Assembly: GCA_049324115.1 (NCBI GenBank) | Contig: JBMOMN010000028.1 | Span: forward strand, 1-64,000 | Reading direction: 5' to 3' | Origin: UBA5796 sp040752455 | GTDB taxonomy: Bacteria > Chloroflexota > Anaerolineae > Anaerolineales > Villigracilaceae | DNA length: 64,000 nucleotides | Shown: positions 25,110-40,498 of the stretch, piece by piece | Numbering within the stretch: position 1 is the stretch's first letter | Layout of the letters: every line of letters starts with the position of its first letter | The notes under the pieces: model-generated | What the model saw: only the letters and a program-made list of their open reading frames with translations | What the model was told of the DNA's origin: nothing | Database searches by the model: none | Program-made: the position numbers and the translations under genes

Positions 25110-25258
25110 ATAGACTTTACCGGTATCAACGGTCAAGTCGCCAGGGATGCCGGAGAAAATCCGCAAGTCGCCAAGAAAAGATCTTGGCCTTTCAGGTCAG
25201 GCGACCGGCGACCTTGCGTTTTGGCGGTATGGGTCTTCTTGATACCGATAAAGTCTAT
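25110..25258. mobile_element. MITE-like element with 20-bp terminal inverted repeats
   Basis: The left end ATAGACTTTACCGGTATCAA (25110-25129) and right end TTGATACCGATAAAGTCTAT (25239-25258) are inverted repeats with one mismatch. They enclose 109 bp without an ORF. Inner parts also show inverted similarity (CAAGTCGCC / GGCGACCTTG). No transposase is encoded. Confidence 0.6.
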
Positions 25259-25316
25259 TATTAAGTCGGGGAAGCCTCGAAAAAGTTGTCGGTTTCGGAA
25301 ACAGCAATTCACAGGA

Positions 25317-25431
25317 TGTCATTGCGAGGGGTGCTCTTCCCCGAAGCAATCTCCTGTTTTAGGATGGGAGATTGCTTCGTCGCACACCTGCTCTGGCGGG
25401 CGGTGCCAGAGAAAAGCGCCCCTCGCAACAC
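25317..25431. repeat. ATTGCGAGGGG / CCCCTCGCAA REP-like element
   Basis: Outer arms ATTGCGAGGGG (25321-25331) and CCCCTCGCAA (25420-25429) enclose inner arms GAAGCAATCTCC (25343-25354) and GGAGATTGCTTC (25367-25378). It is a double-hairpin repeat. A partial relative lies near 44005-44048 (CCTTGCGAGGAGGGTGCTT). Confidence 0.65.
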
Positions 25432-25473
25432 TTGCACCGCACGCAAGTGCAGGTGTGACATCTCCCAGCAGAG

Positions 25474-25479
25474 TATAAT
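25474..25479 (+). promoter_or_regulatory. -10 box with leaderless spacing
   Basis: TATAAT, then exactly 6 nt, then the ATG at 25486. No Shine-Dalgarno is present. Confidence 0.65.
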
Positions 25480-25485
25480 CCATCC

Positions 25486-25929
25486 ATGCCCAAACCCATC
25501 CATGTCCGCCCTGCCCGCACGACCGACACCGAACGGCTGGCCGACCTCGCCGCCCAACTGGGCTACCCGTCCACACCGGAGCAGGTCCGGCGGCGGCTCG
25601 GCCTCCTGCTGGACAAAGCCGAGGAGAACGCGGTCTTCGTCGCCGAAACCGACGGGCGGGTCGCCGGCTGGGTCCACGTCCACATTTACAGCCTGCTGGT
25701 GGACGATCCCGAAGCCGAGATCGGCGGGCTGGTGGTGGACGAGCAGGCCCGCGGCCGGGGCGTAGGCGCGGCGCTGATGCGGGCCGCTGAATCCTGGACC
25801 AAGGAAACGGGCTGCGCCAGCGTCTACCTGCGCTCGAACGTCATCCGCACCCAGGCCCACGAGTTCTACAAGCGCCTGGGCTACACCATCGTCAAAAGCC
25901 AGTATGCCTTTCGGAAAACCCTGGATTAG
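25486..25929 (+). CDS. GNAT family N-acetyltransferase
   Basis: 147 aa. It is a single GNAT fold: IHVRPARTTDTERLADLAAQ, AVFVAETDGRVAGWVHVHIY, and motif A IGGLVVDEQARGRGVGAALM with the acetyl-CoA pyrophosphate loop R-G-x-G-x-G/A. The C-terminal HEFYKRLGYTIVKSQYAFRK is also typical. It acetylates an unknown amine using acetyl-CoA in the cytosol. The start coincides with the predicted transcription start, so it is probably translated from a leaderless mRNA. Confidence 0.9.
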   Translation: MPKPIHVRPARTTDTERLADLAAQLGYPSTPEQVRRRLGLLLDKAEENAVFVAETDGRVAGWVHVHIYSLLVDDPEAEIGGLVVDEQARGRGVGAALMRAAESWTKETGCASVYLRSNVIRTQAHEFYKRLGYTIVKSQYAFRKTLD

Positions 25930-25943
25930 CCACAGAGACCTGA

Positions 25944-26008
25944 AGACTTCGGAAGTCTTTATCAGAGTCTTCGGGACGTGGAAGCGCCCCGGAAGACTTC
26001 CGAAGTCT
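25944..26008. repeat. 65-bp dispersed element bounded by AGACTTCSGAAGTCT palindromes, copy 1
   Basis: It begins AGACTTCGGAAGTCT and ends AGACTTCCGAAGTCT, exactly 65 bp. A second copy of identical length and design lies at 60396-60460. Both sit immediately upstream of a DNA-metabolism gene (sbcC here, 3-methyladenine glycosylase there). Confidence 0.75.
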
Positions 26009-26025
26009 GCTGTCAGTGCCGAACC

Positions 26026-28581
26026 ATGATCCCCATCTCCCTCAAACTCTCCGGTTTCCTCTCCTACCGCGACCCCGTCGAAGTGGACTTCACCGGCTTC
26101 GACCTGGCCTGCATCTCAGGCTCGAACGGGGCGGGCAAATCCTCCCTGCTCGACGCCGTCACCTGGGCGCTCTTCGGCCAGGCCCGCAAACGGGACGACT
26201 CGCTCATCAACCTGCAATCCAGCGCGGCCGAGGTGGCTTTCGTTTTCAGCCTCGAAAACAACCTCTACCGGGTGCAGCGCTCGTCGCCGCGCGGCAAAAC
26301 GACCCTCCTCGAGTTCCAAATTTTAGATGGTGGCACCTGGCGCACCCTGTCCGAGCGCACCGGGCGCGAGACCCAGGCCCGCATCGAGCAGACCCTGCGC
26401 CTCGACTACGAAACCTTCACCAACGCGGCCTTCTTCCTGCAAGGCAAGGCCGACCAGTTCACCCAGCAGCGTCCCGGCGACCGCAAACGCATCTTGGGCA
26501 GCATCCTCGGCCTCGAGGCCTGGGAGGATTATCGCAAACGCACCGCCGAGCGGCGCGCCGCCCTCGAAGCCCAAGTGCGGGGAATTGACGGGCGGATGGC
26601 CGAGATCGAAGCCGAACTGGCCGAGGAACCGGCCCGCCTCGATAACCTGTCCCGCCTCGAAAGCGCCCTGGACCTGTTATCTGCCACCCGTAAATCGGCC
26701 GAATCGGCCCTCGAGGGGATGCGCCGCGCCGCCGCCAGCCTGGGCGAACAGCGCAAACTGGTCGCGGCCCTCCGGTCCCAGCTCGACCGGGCGCAGGCAA
26801 ATTTGTCGGCGCTGGAATCCCGCCTGGAGGAACGTCAGGCTGAAAGCCTGACCTACGCCGATTTGCTGGGACGAGGAAAAGAAATCGAAGCCGCTTACAA
26901 AAGCTGGCAATCCGCCCGCGACGGATTGGCCCGCTGGGATGGGCTGGCCGGCCAGTTCAGCCAGGCCGAGAAGCGCCGTTCCCCGCTGGCCGAGGCGATC
27001 GCGGTCGAAAAGGCGCGGCTGGAGCAGGAGGGCGCTTCGCTTCGCGGGCAGTATTCAGGGATCAGTGAACAGTTATCGGTGAGGGGTGAGTTGCATGAGC
27101 AGCTTGAAGCCGCGCAACAATCACTGGCGGAGATCGAGGCAAGGCTGGCCGAGCGCGAGGCGCTGGAAAAAGAGAGCCAGTCGGCGCGGGAGAAGCAGGC
27201 TGAACTCAAGGCCGAAAACCTGGCGCTGAAAGCCCAGATGGACGAGATCAAGGCCCGCATCGAACGGCTGGAAGTGGCGAAGGGCGCAACCTGTCCGTTG
27301 TGCGGGCAGGGACTCAGCCCCGAACACCGCCAGACGACCATCACCCAGCTCAACGCCGAAGGCAAATCCCTGGGCGACCGCTTCCGCGCCAACCAGACCG
27401 CAATGGCCGATTTCAACCAACAAATCACGGAGCACGTAACACGCTCCACTCAATACGCATCTCTCGACCGCGATCTCCTCACAACCTCCAATAAAATCGC
27501 CCAACTCACCGCCCAACTCGACGCCTTGCACAAGTCCGCTGCGGAGTGGGAGGCCAAAGGCGGGCCGCGGCTCAAGGAGATCGAAGAGTCGCTCGCCGAC
27601 GGGAGTTTCGCGGCCGAAGCCCGCGCCCAACTCGCCGCCGTGGACGCCGAACTCAAGTCCCTGGGCTACGACCCGGAAGCCCACGACGCGGCCCGCCAGG
27701 CGGAGGCGGAGCAACGCGCCGCCGAGGAAGAATATCGCAACCTGGAAAAAGCCAGAGCCGCCCTGGCCCCGCTGGAACGCGAGATCAAGGAGCTTAAGTT
27801 GCAAGTTGAAGGCCAAAAGTCACAAGTGGAAGAGCAGCAGAAAGAATATGACGATTTAGCTGCGGCCCTGGCTGCCTCCGAATCCCAGGCCCCGGACCTG
27901 GCGACCGCCGAACGGGAGTTGTTCGCGGTCAAGGAGCAGGAAAACCGTCTCAACCAGGAGGTCGGCGCGGCGCGGCAAAAAGTGTCGGTGCTGGACGATC
28001 TGCGGGCGCGGCGGACAGGCCTGGAGTCCGGGCGGGAGGCGCTGGGGATCCAGATCGGGCGTCACAAAACCCTGGAGCGGGCATTCGGCAAGGACGGCGT
28101 CCCCGCCCTGCTTATCGAACAGGCTCTCCCCGAAATCGAGACCAAAGCCAACGAAATCCTCGACCGGCTGAGCAACGGCAGCATGTCGGTGCGCTTCGCC
28201 ACCCAGGCCGAGTACAAGGACAAGAAGCGCGACGACCTGAAAGAGACCCTCGACATCCAGATCAGCGACGGGGCCGGGCTGCGGGATTACGAGATGTACA
28301 GCGGCGGCGAGGCCTTCCGGGTCAATTTTGCCATCCGGCTGGCGCTCTCGAAGGTGCTGGCCCAGCGCAAGGGGGCCCGCCTGCAAACCCTGGTGATTGA
28401 CGAGGGCTTCGGCTCGCAGGACGAACAGGGCCGCCAGCGGCTGATCGAAGCCATCAATTTGGTCAAGGGTGATTTTGCGAAGATTTTGGTGATAACCCAC
28501 CTGAACGAACTGAAAGACGCCTTCCCCAACCGGATCGAAGTGGAAAAGACCGGGCGGGGATCGGTGGTGAGGGTGATCTAG
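26026..28581 (+). CDS. sbcC: SbcC/Rad50-like SMC-type ATPase
   Basis: 851 aa from the ATG at 26026 (MIPISLKLSGFLSYRDPVEV). Walker A ISGSNGAGKSSLLDA (~30-45), long coiled coils, a zinc hook GATCPLCGQGLSPEHR (~420), ABC signature EMYSGGEAFRVNFAIRLALS, and Walker B LQTLVIDEGFGSQDEQG. With an SbcD/Mre11 nuclease it processes DNA ends and hairpins; no sbcD lies nearby. A short in-frame stretch (27047-27090, encoding GQYSGISEQLSVRGE) matches the dispersed CAGTATTCAGGGATCAGTGA repeat and lies in the coiled coil. Somewhat shorter than E. coli SbcC. Confidence 0.92.
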   Translation: MIPISLKLSGFLSYRDPVEVDFTGFDLACISGSNGAGKSSLLDAVTWALFGQARKRDDSLINLQSSAAEVAFVFSLENNLYRVQRSSPRGKTTLLEFQILDGGTWRTLSERTGRETQARIEQTLRLDYETFTNAAFFLQGKADQFTQQRPGDRKRILGSILGLEAWEDYRKRTAERRAALEAQVRGIDGRMAEIEAELAEEPARLDNLSRLESALDLLSATRKSAESALEGMRRAAASLGEQRKLVAALRSQLDRAQANLSALESRLEERQAESLTYADLLGRGKEIEAAYKSWQSARDGLARWDGLAGQFSQAEKRRSPLAEAIAVEKARLEQEGASLRGQYSGISEQLSVRGELHEQLEAAQQSLAEIEARLAEREALEKESQSAREKQAELKAENLALKAQMDEIKARIERLEVAKGATCPLCGQGLSPEHRQTTITQLNAEGKSLGDRFRANQTAMADFNQQITEHVTRSTQYASLDRDLLTTSNKIAQLTAQLDALHKSAAEWEAKGGPRLKEIEESLADGSFAAEARAQLAAVDAELKSLGYDPEAHDAARQAEAEQRAAEEEYRNLEKARAALAPLEREIKELKLQVEGQKSQVEEQQKEYDDLAAALAASESQAPDLATAERELFAVKEQENRLNQEVGAARQKVSVLDDLRARRTGLESGREALGIQIGRHKTLERAFGKDGVPALLIEQALPEIETKANEILDRLSNGSMSVRFATQAEYKDKKRDDLKETLDIQISDGAGLRDYEMYSGGEAFRVNFAIRLALSKVLAQRKGARLQTLVIDEGFGSQDEQGRQRLIEAINLVKGDFAKILVITHLNELKDAFPNRIEVEKTGRGSVVRVI

Positions 28582-29124
28582 CGCAGCCGGCGGACGGCAT
28601 CCCAAAAGTCAAGAACCGTCAAACGACCGTTTCCCGAACAATCCTGGAGTGCGGACTTCAGTCCGCTGGGGACTTCAGTCCGCTGGGGACTTCAGTCCGC
28701 TGGGGACTTCAGTCCGCTGGGGACTTCAGTCCGCTGGGAACGGGCAAGCTGAAGCTCGCACTCCTTTTTGGATAGAGAATTACCGCAATGCCCACCGCAT
28801 CCCGGCCCGGCTTACACACGACTCATTGGCGTTGAGTCAGTGACTCATCGGCGTTGAGTCGCCAACACGCGCCCTCGATGTCATCGAGACCCAACGCGCC
28901 AATCCCTGCACCGGCAGCGGGACTTATCAGTTTTGTCAGTATCCTCCCCTGTTTTACGCAATGCAAAGTGATTGTAAAGGTCGGCACAAGAGGCCAACCC
29001 TATAATGTAAACATTGCAAAAAGATTGCAATCGAAAGCGCCGCACAACCCATCGAAACGCCCGGCATTCGTCACTGCCGACGCAAATCTTTATTCATCGC
29101 ACCATGCAGTAAAGGGAGACCCAA
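28582..29124. other. Long repeat-bearing intergenic region
   Basis: 543 bp with no gene. It holds the 17-bp tandem array (28654-28738) and a GCGTTGAGTC duplication at ~28831-28861. A possible -10 TATAAT lies at 29001-29006 without a good -35, giving a leader of ~115 nt before the surface-protein gene. No riboswitch was recognised. Confidence 0.6.
28654..28738. repeat. Five tandem copies of a 17-bp hairpin-forming unit
   Basis: The unit GACTTCAGTCCGCTGGG starts at 28654, 28671, 28688, 28705 and 28722. Each contains GGACT-TC-AGTCC, so every copy can form a small hairpin. There are no spacers, so this is not CRISPR. Confidence 0.9.
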
Positions 29125-35670
<6,546 letters not shown>

Positions 35671-35684
35671 ACATCTCCCCGCCC

Positions 35685-35721
35685 AACCCAAAACGCCGCC
35701 CATCGGGCGGCGTTTTGGGTT
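35685..35721. terminator. Long-stem bidirectional terminator
   Basis: A perfect 17-bp stem AACCCAAAACGCCGCCC (35685-35701) / GGGCGGCGTTTTGGGTT (35705-35721) with a 3-nt loop. It separates the surface protein from the convergent VOC gene. Confidence 0.85.
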
Positions 35722-35743
35722 GGGACCTGCCCCAACCGGCAGG

Positions 35744-36115
35744 TCAGATGTGCTGGTCAATAAGGATCGGGTTGCCGTCGGGATCCACCAGCATAAAACT
35801 GGCCGCGCCCGTCGTACCTTCGTCTGCCTCGGTGATGAACTCTACCCCTTGCGCCTTCAACTGCTTCTGTAGTTCGCGGACGTCTGTGAAAGCCTCCAGC
35901 TTTTGGGCATTCTGGTCCCAGCCGGGGTTGAAAGTCAGGATATTCCTTTCGAACATCCCCTGGAAGAGACCGATCACATGGCCATCGTTCTTCAGGATGA
36001 GCCAGTTCTGGGAAACATCTCCCATGAAGACCTTGAAACCCAGCTTCTCGTAAAAATCCTTCGAAGCCCGGATATCCTTGACCGCCAAACTGATCGAAAA
36101 CGCGCCGAGTTCCAT
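35744..36115 (-). CDS. VOC/glyoxalase-like protein
   Basis: 123 aa, two betaalphabetabetabeta modules: LGAFSISLAVKDIRASKDFY and GLFQGMFERNILTFNPGWDQ in the first, GTTGAASFMLVDPDGNPILI in the second. AAAGGAG lies 6 nt from the ATG. VOC proteins bind a metal and cover lyases, dioxygenases and resistance proteins. The canonical metal-ligand set is incomplete here, so the activity is unknown. Confidence 0.88.
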   Translation of the reverse strand: MELGAFSISLAVKDIRASKDFYEKLGFKVFMGDVSQNWLILKNDGHVIGLFQGMFERNILTFNPGWDQNAQKLEAFTDVRELQKQLKAQGVEFITEADEGTTGAASFMLVDPDGNPILIDQHI

Positions 36116-36149
36116 ACTTTACTCCTTTGGTTGGTCAATCGCTTTGATT

Positions 36150-37055
36150 TCAATCCCCATAATAATCCAGCGCCTCTCTTGCCCTTTCCGTGATGAAGGC
36201 GTTGGGGTGGTCCTCTTGGCCAATGGGGATGATGGTGTTCATGGATTTTTCGAGTTCCCAAAAACCGCCCTCCTTCATCCGGGAACGCAGCAATTCCACG
36301 GCGCGTGACAGTCTCCGGTCGCGCACGCCTTCCCTTGCCAGGAGCCACAAGATTTCGAGGAAATCGCTCTTGTAGAAATTTGGGAATGTAAGCCTGCCAA
36401 TATCCCGGTGAAGGAGTCTGTCTCTGTGACGGGAACTGAAACACACCTCGTGGTGCAGAACAAACTCGATGCAATTCCCGATCAGGCGTTGGGCTTCCGG
36501 GGTCCTTTGGGATTTGGGGATGAACGAGATTCCTTTGAGCAGTTTGGTCACGCCCCAATAACAGGTATGCTTCCCGTAGCAGGAAGTGTTCGAACAGTAT
36601 GGATAGGTCGCCGGGGTCTTGAAACCGCCGTCGTCGAAGCGTTGGTACGCGGCGAAAAAACCGACGGTCCGATCCAGTGATTCCGAAGGGGGCATCCCGA
36701 AATAATGGTGGAGGTAGATCAGGTTGCCGTTCAGGCACGGGATGGGGAAATGGCTCATGCCCGGCAGCCTGAAAATCCCGTGTTCAGGGTCATAAAAATG
36801 CCCGGTCACGAGGCGCAGAGACGGCTCGATCTGCGGGATGCCGGCAGGCGTTTTGAGGTCGGCCAGCAGGACCAGGGTCCAGAGCGTGGATTTGAAATTG
36901 GGCGAATAATGCACGTACTCCGGGCGCTCACGGGCCTGTCTCTCGTCGAACCCCCACCGGAAGGAACCGTCCTGCCTGGCAAGGACGGCTTCGATGGTGC
37001 GCTTGCGGAGATCTGCGGTCTCGGTATCCAAAGGATGTTTATCGTTAGCCGCCAT
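36150..37055 (-). CDS. Prenyltransferase / squalene-cyclase-fold protein of unknown role
   Basis: 301 aa, apparently an alpha/alpha barrel of the prenyltransferase-squalene oxidase type: PEYVHYSPNFKSTLWTLVLL, PCLNGNLIYLHHYFGM, YQRFDDGGFKTPATYPYCSN, CYGKHTCYWGVTKLLKGISF. Conserved Cys/His (CYGKHTCYWG) suggest a metal or a functional site. Homologues are sometimes mislabelled as nitrogen fixation proteins (recollection). It follows a methyltransferase gene with an 11-bp overlap, so the two likely act together, perhaps on a lipid or isoprenoid; this is inference. Confidence 0.7.
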   Translation of the reverse strand: MAANDKHPLDTETADLRKRTIEAVLARQDGSFRWGFDERQARERPEYVHYSPNFKSTLWTLVLLADLKTPAGIPQIEPSLRLVTGHFYDPEHGIFRLPGMSHFPIPCLNGNLIYLHHYFGMPPSESLDRTVGFFAAYQRFDDGGFKTPATYPYCSNTSCYGKHTCYWGVTKLLKGISFIPKSQRTPEAQRLIGNCIEFVLHHEVCFSSRHRDRLLHRDIGRLTFPNFYKSDFLEILWLLAREGVRDRRLSRAVELLRSRMKEGGFWELEKSMNTIIPIGQEDHPNAFITERAREALDYYGD

Positions 37056-37719
37056 GGATACCTCTCACAACTTGAAATACGCCGCGGTACTTTGACTGCT
37101 TTGTAACATTCCTGAAACCGGCTGTCTCCAATTCCGTCACGAGTCCATGGCGGAGCATGTCCCGTCGGGTGGAGGTTTCGAAGTTGAATGGCAGCCAGTA
37201 GAAGAACCAAAGCCCGATGAACAACCGGATCAGGATATTTCCTGGATCGTCCAATTCCAGGATAATGACTTCTCCATTCTTCTTCAATACCCTTCTTGCT
37301 TCGGACAGGACTCTTTGTCGGACTTCTCCCGGCATTTCGTGGAGCGCGTGGGTAATGAATACCTTGTCGAAATAACCGTCCTCGAGACCGGTGCCGGTCA
37401 CGTCGCCCTCGATGAAACGGACGTTGCCAAAGCGGTTGTTTTTTCGGGCTATCGCTATCTGCCCTGACGAGAGGTCCATCCCCACAATTTCACTGTCTTT
37501 TCCTGCTTTCCCAGCCATAACGAAGGTGACTCCGCCAATGCCGCAACACATATCCAGGATTTTCTCCCTGGACGAAAAGTCAATCCGGGCAATCAGTTCT
37601 TTCCTGACGCGATCTTCCCCGCCAAATGGCCGAAAACACCACTTGACCAGAAGGGCATAGTAGCGGCTATGGATATGATCGTAAAACCATTTGTAATTCT
37701 TTCCACTCCATGCCATCAT
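37045..37719 (-). CDS. Class I SAM-dependent methyltransferase (UbiE-like)
   Basis: 224 aa. Motif I is EKILDMCCGIGGVTFVMAGK with DMCCGIGG in place of DxGxGxG, then EIVGMDLSSGQIAIARKN, VRFIEGDVTGTGLEDGYFDK and ARRVLKKNGEVIILELDDPG. A hydrophobic helix, LIRLFIGLWFFYWLPFNF, in the C-terminal part suggests a membrane-associated or lipid substrate. It precedes and overlaps the prenyltransferase-fold gene. Base composition is less GC-rich than the neighbours. Confidence 0.85.
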   Translation of the reverse strand: MMAWSGKNYKWFYDHIHSRYYALLVKWCFRPFGGEDRVRKELIARIDFSSREKILDMCCGIGGVTFVMAGKAGKDSEIVGMDLSSGQIAIARKNNRFGNVRFIEGDVTGTGLEDGYFDKVFITHALHEMPGEVRQRVLSEARRVLKKNGEVIILELDDPGNILIRLFIGLWFFYWLPFNFETSTRRDMLRHGLVTELETAGFRNVTKQSKYRGVFQVVRGIHGG

Positions 37720-38452
37720 GTCCGAATTCCTCTATTGGATGCGGCGAAAGCGTATCCTTTGAGTAACGCCCTCGCCGGGCGGGATTGCGCCAGACCCGGC
37801 GGGGTGTGCCGCAAAAAGCGGACCATTTCTCTCGATCTTTCGCTCATCCTTTGAGATTGTTGTTTAGCAGTGGCCACAAATTACATTATCTATGGATCCC
37901 TTTTTGCCTTGGCTCCGAAACCTGGGATTCTTTCCGGCAAATAGTTAGCTGATACAAACGCTATGCAAACGTAATAATGCGAAACCGTTAGCCTTATTGC
38001 GTCATCGTTCATGTTGAGACTCTAAAGGCCTCGGTTATGCCGATTGGATTCGATAATTCCATCAGCAATAATGGAAACATAAGTTGTCCGCAATGCTGGG
38101 TTTGGACAACGAGTTTCCATAATTCTTTGGGCATCAAGTTCGCTATCTGGAATCATATTTTGTCTTCTGAAGAAGTTGACCAACTCGTAATTCAGCGGTT
38201 CGGCGTTTGCGGAGCGCCGCTATGCGGCGGGCGGCACTCCCTTCATGCCGGTGATGCAATTATTGTAGCATTTTTTTCTACGCAACGTCATGCTGAACAC
38301 ATTCGCTTCACTCAGTATAAACACCGCGAAGCACCTCTTTCACCGAGCAGGGGACTCTTCGGTCGCAACGAACGCTCCCCATAATTCTCCCAACTCACTA
38401 TGGACGAATTGGCCGGGTCGTGGGTATGATTATGGGGTTCACAGGAGCCATC
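37720..38452. other. 733-bp gene-free region with palindromic debris
   Basis: AT-richer DNA with no convincing gene. It has a GC hairpin near 38210-38240 (GAGCGCCGCTATGCGGCGGGCG) and a CGTCATGCTGAACACATTCG repeat from ~38286 reminiscent of REP-like GTCATGCTGA elements. A possible extended -10 TGGGTATGAT (38421-38430) precedes the gene at 38453. Short frames here have no coding character. Confidence 0.55.
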
Positions 38453-39031
38453 ATGTCCCTCATGCAATACCTGCGCGACATCTACCCTTACGACCCGCAG
38501 CGCAAGGTCTTCACCATTGACGCTGCGGTGGATACTTACGACGAGTTGTACAACTATCTCGACCCATCCCCCTCCCCCAGCCGGGACCTGGCCCCGGACG
38601 TGGTCGAATACCTGGACCAGTGCTCGGAGGAGATCCCGCTCCAGTACGGCATCCGCATCGTCATGCACGTTCAGGAGGAGCCGCGTGACGAAACCCGCGA
38701 GCACGAATGCCTGGACAGCATCAAGACCTATTACCAGCACGCAACCATCCTGTCCCGCCTGGATGGCCGGCAGACCCGCGTCCGCTCGCTGCGTTACGTG
38801 GCCTTCTCGCTCCTGTGCCTGACCATCTACCTGCTGACCCAGCCCTGGGCGGAGATTTCGCTGGTCACTACGCTGCTGCACGAAGCCTTCCTGGTCGGCG
38901 GGTGGGTCTTCATGTGGGAGGCCGTCTCGATCAACTTCATCGAGACCGACCCGCCCCGGCTGGCGCGCCGGCGTTTCAAACGGCTGGTGGAAGCCCCCAT
39001 CGAATTCACCTACGCCCACAAAACCGACTGA
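38453..39031 (+). CDS. Membrane protein of unknown function
   Basis: 192 aa from the ATG at 38453 (MSLMQYLRDIYPYDPQ), chosen for the well-placed CAGGAGCC; in-frame upstream ATGs lack this. It has a hydrophilic N-terminal domain (~1-115), two transmembrane helices (YVAFSLLCLTIYLLT and TTLLHEAFLVGGWVFMWEAV), then a basic tail. Not recognised. It lies upstream of degV in the same direction, but degV has its own -10 box. Confidence 0.75.
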   Translation: MSLMQYLRDIYPYDPQRKVFTIDAAVDTYDELYNYLDPSPSPSRDLAPDVVEYLDQCSEEIPLQYGIRIVMHVQEEPRDETREHECLDSIKTYYQHATILSRLDGRQTRVRSLRYVAFSLLCLTIYLLTQPWAEISLVTTLLHEAFLVGGWVFMWEAVSINFIETDPPRLARRRFKRLVEAPIEFTYAHKTD

Positions 39032-39047
39032 CCGGTATGTTTTCGGG

Positions 39048-39053
39048 TATAAT
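39048..39053 (+). promoter_or_regulatory. -10 box of degV
   Basis: TATAAT followed by a ~28-nt leader to the ATG at 39088, with purine-rich GAAAGAGAGAAAAAG before the start. Confidence 0.5.
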
Positions 39054-39087
39054 GGCCCAGTCACCCATACCCGAAAGAGAGAAAAAG

Positions 39088-39948
39088 ATGAAAATTGTAA
39101 CCGATTGCGCGGCCGACCTGCCTGCCGAAGAACGCGACGCCCTGGGCATCATCGAAGCGCCGCTTTACATCCAGTTCCCTGAAGGCGAGATCAATTCCGC
39201 CGACATCAGCGCCGACGACTTCTACAACCGGCTCGAGTCCATGCGTCCGGCCATCCCGACCACCGCCCTGCCGTCCAGCGGGGTGTTCACCGAGCTTTAC
39301 AACAAACTGGCCGAGACGAAAGACGTGCTCTCCATCCACATCTCGTCCGGGTTGAGCGGCACCTTCAACTCGGCCCGCATGGGCGCCGGGCAGATCAAGG
39401 ACAAGGTCGTGGATGTGTTCGACTCGATGACCCTCTCCGGCGGACAACGTTTCCAGGTCCTGGCGGCGGCCTGGGCCTCGAAAGCGGGCTGGACCCTCGA
39501 AGCGATCAAGGAACGATTGGCCGCCATCCGTGCCCAGACGGAGGTCATCTACACCCTCGAGACGCTCGAATACCTGGCCCGCGGCGGCCGCATCGGACGC
39601 GTCCAGGCCCTGGCGGGGTCGCTGCTCAAGCTCAAACCGATCATCAATGTGGACCACGCTGACGGCAAGTACAGCACCGTCGGCAAGGGGCGCACCATCC
39701 CCCAGGTGTTGACCACCATCACCGAGCACTTGGCGGCCAAATATGCCAGCACCCCGGTCTGGGCTACCGTGCTGCACGGGCGGTTCGCCGAAGGGGCCGA
39801 AATGCTCTCCCAAAAGCTCCAGCAAAACCTCAACATCGCCAAACTGGAGGTCATGCGCATCTCGCCCGTGCTGGGTGTCCATACCGGTCCCGGCATCGTC
39901 GGCGCGGCAGTCGTGCCGATGGAATTGGTCTCCGACCTCAAAAAGTAA
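39088..39948 (+). CDS. degV: DegV family fatty-acid-binding protein
   Basis: 286 aa. The two-domain DegV fold shows MKIVTDCAADLPAEERDALG, TTALPSSGVFTELYNKLAE, LSIHISSGLSGTFNSARMGA (the S/G-rich fatty acid headgroup loop), LETLEYLARGGRIGRVQALA and VLGVHTGPGIVGAAVVPMEL. In FakB-type members the protein presents fatty acids to a kinase; no fakA-like gene is nearby. It ends at a strong terminator. Confidence 0.93.
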   Translation: MKIVTDCAADLPAEERDALGIIEAPLYIQFPEGEINSADISADDFYNRLESMRPAIPTTALPSSGVFTELYNKLAETKDVLSIHISSGLSGTFNSARMGAGQIKDKVVDVFDSMTLSGGQRFQVLAAAWASKAGWTLEAIKERLAAIRAQTEVIYTLETLEYLARGGRIGRVQALAGSLLKLKPIINVDHADGKYSTVGKGRTIPQVLTTITEHLAAKYASTPVWATVLHGRFAEGAEMLSQKLQQNLNIAKLEVMRISPVLGVHTGPGIVGAAVVPMELVSDLKK

Positions 39949-39964
39949 ATCCAGAATTACCCAC

Positions 39965-39994
39965 AAAAAAAGCACCGGTTTTGGTGCTTTTTTT
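39965..39994 (+). terminator. Rho-independent terminator of degV
   Basis: AAAAAAAGCACC (39965-39976) / GGTGCTTTTTTT (39983-39994), bidirectional in form. A TATAAT directly follows at 39996-40001. Confidence 0.9.
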
Positions 39995-40099
39995 GTATAA
40001 TAGTTAATGTCGTCACGATCGGGGAGGCCTTTCTGAAAGCATACCCTTCCAATCTATTCCGTTTTTCATTCTCGTAGCCGGGCAAGGCGAGGATCAGCC

Positions 40100-40498
40100 A
40101 TGCTGTCAATGTCTGACGCCCTGTTGCTTCTTGGGTTGGTATACCTGACAATCGTGTGGTGTGGCACCCTGCTGGCTTACCGGCGTAACCGGCTCCTGCC
40201 TGACGATAGCCCGCAGAAACAAAAGTATTCTCCCCTTTATATCTTCATTGCTCCTGCGCTTCCCCCAATTCTCATCCCAATATTTATTTTCCTGCTTTCA
40301 ATTTTCAGTATCGTGTTCGGGGCCTTCCTGGTCGTTTTCGCCGCAACGATGCTCGTTTTCGGGCAGGTGGCTCTTCTCAACAAACTGATCGGAATTTTGG
40401 TAAGACTCGGCGACGCCCTGCTCAAGATTGCCCACATCATACTCTGGCCTTTTTACGCCATCCTGCGGGCAATCTTCGCGCCCGAACAATCGCCTTAA
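40100..40498 (+). CDS. Small membrane protein
   Basis: 132 aa. Hydrophobic segments lie at ~6-26 (LLLLGLVYLTIVWCGTLLAY), ~46-90 (FIAPALPPILIPIFIFLLSI, IVFGAFLVVFAATMLVFGQV) and near the C-terminus (IAHIILWPFYAILRAIF). Moderate GC and a TATAAT at 39996-40001, ~95 nt upstream. No recognised family. Confidence 0.6.
   Translation: MLSMSDALLLLGLVYLTIVWCGTLLAYRRNRLLPDDSPQKQKYSPLYIFIAPALPPILIPIFIFLLSIFSIVFGAFLVVFAATMLVFGQVALLNKLIGILVRLGDALLKIAHIILWPFYAILRAIFAPEQSP

Noticed and set aside
28654..28738. CRISPR array candidate
   Set aside because: The 17-bp units are directly tandem with no spacers, and there are no cas genes in the window.
38037..38384. 115-aa frame in the 733-bp gene-free region
   Set aside because: No Shine-Dalgarno, runs through palindromic repeat DNA, and its composition is not coding-like.
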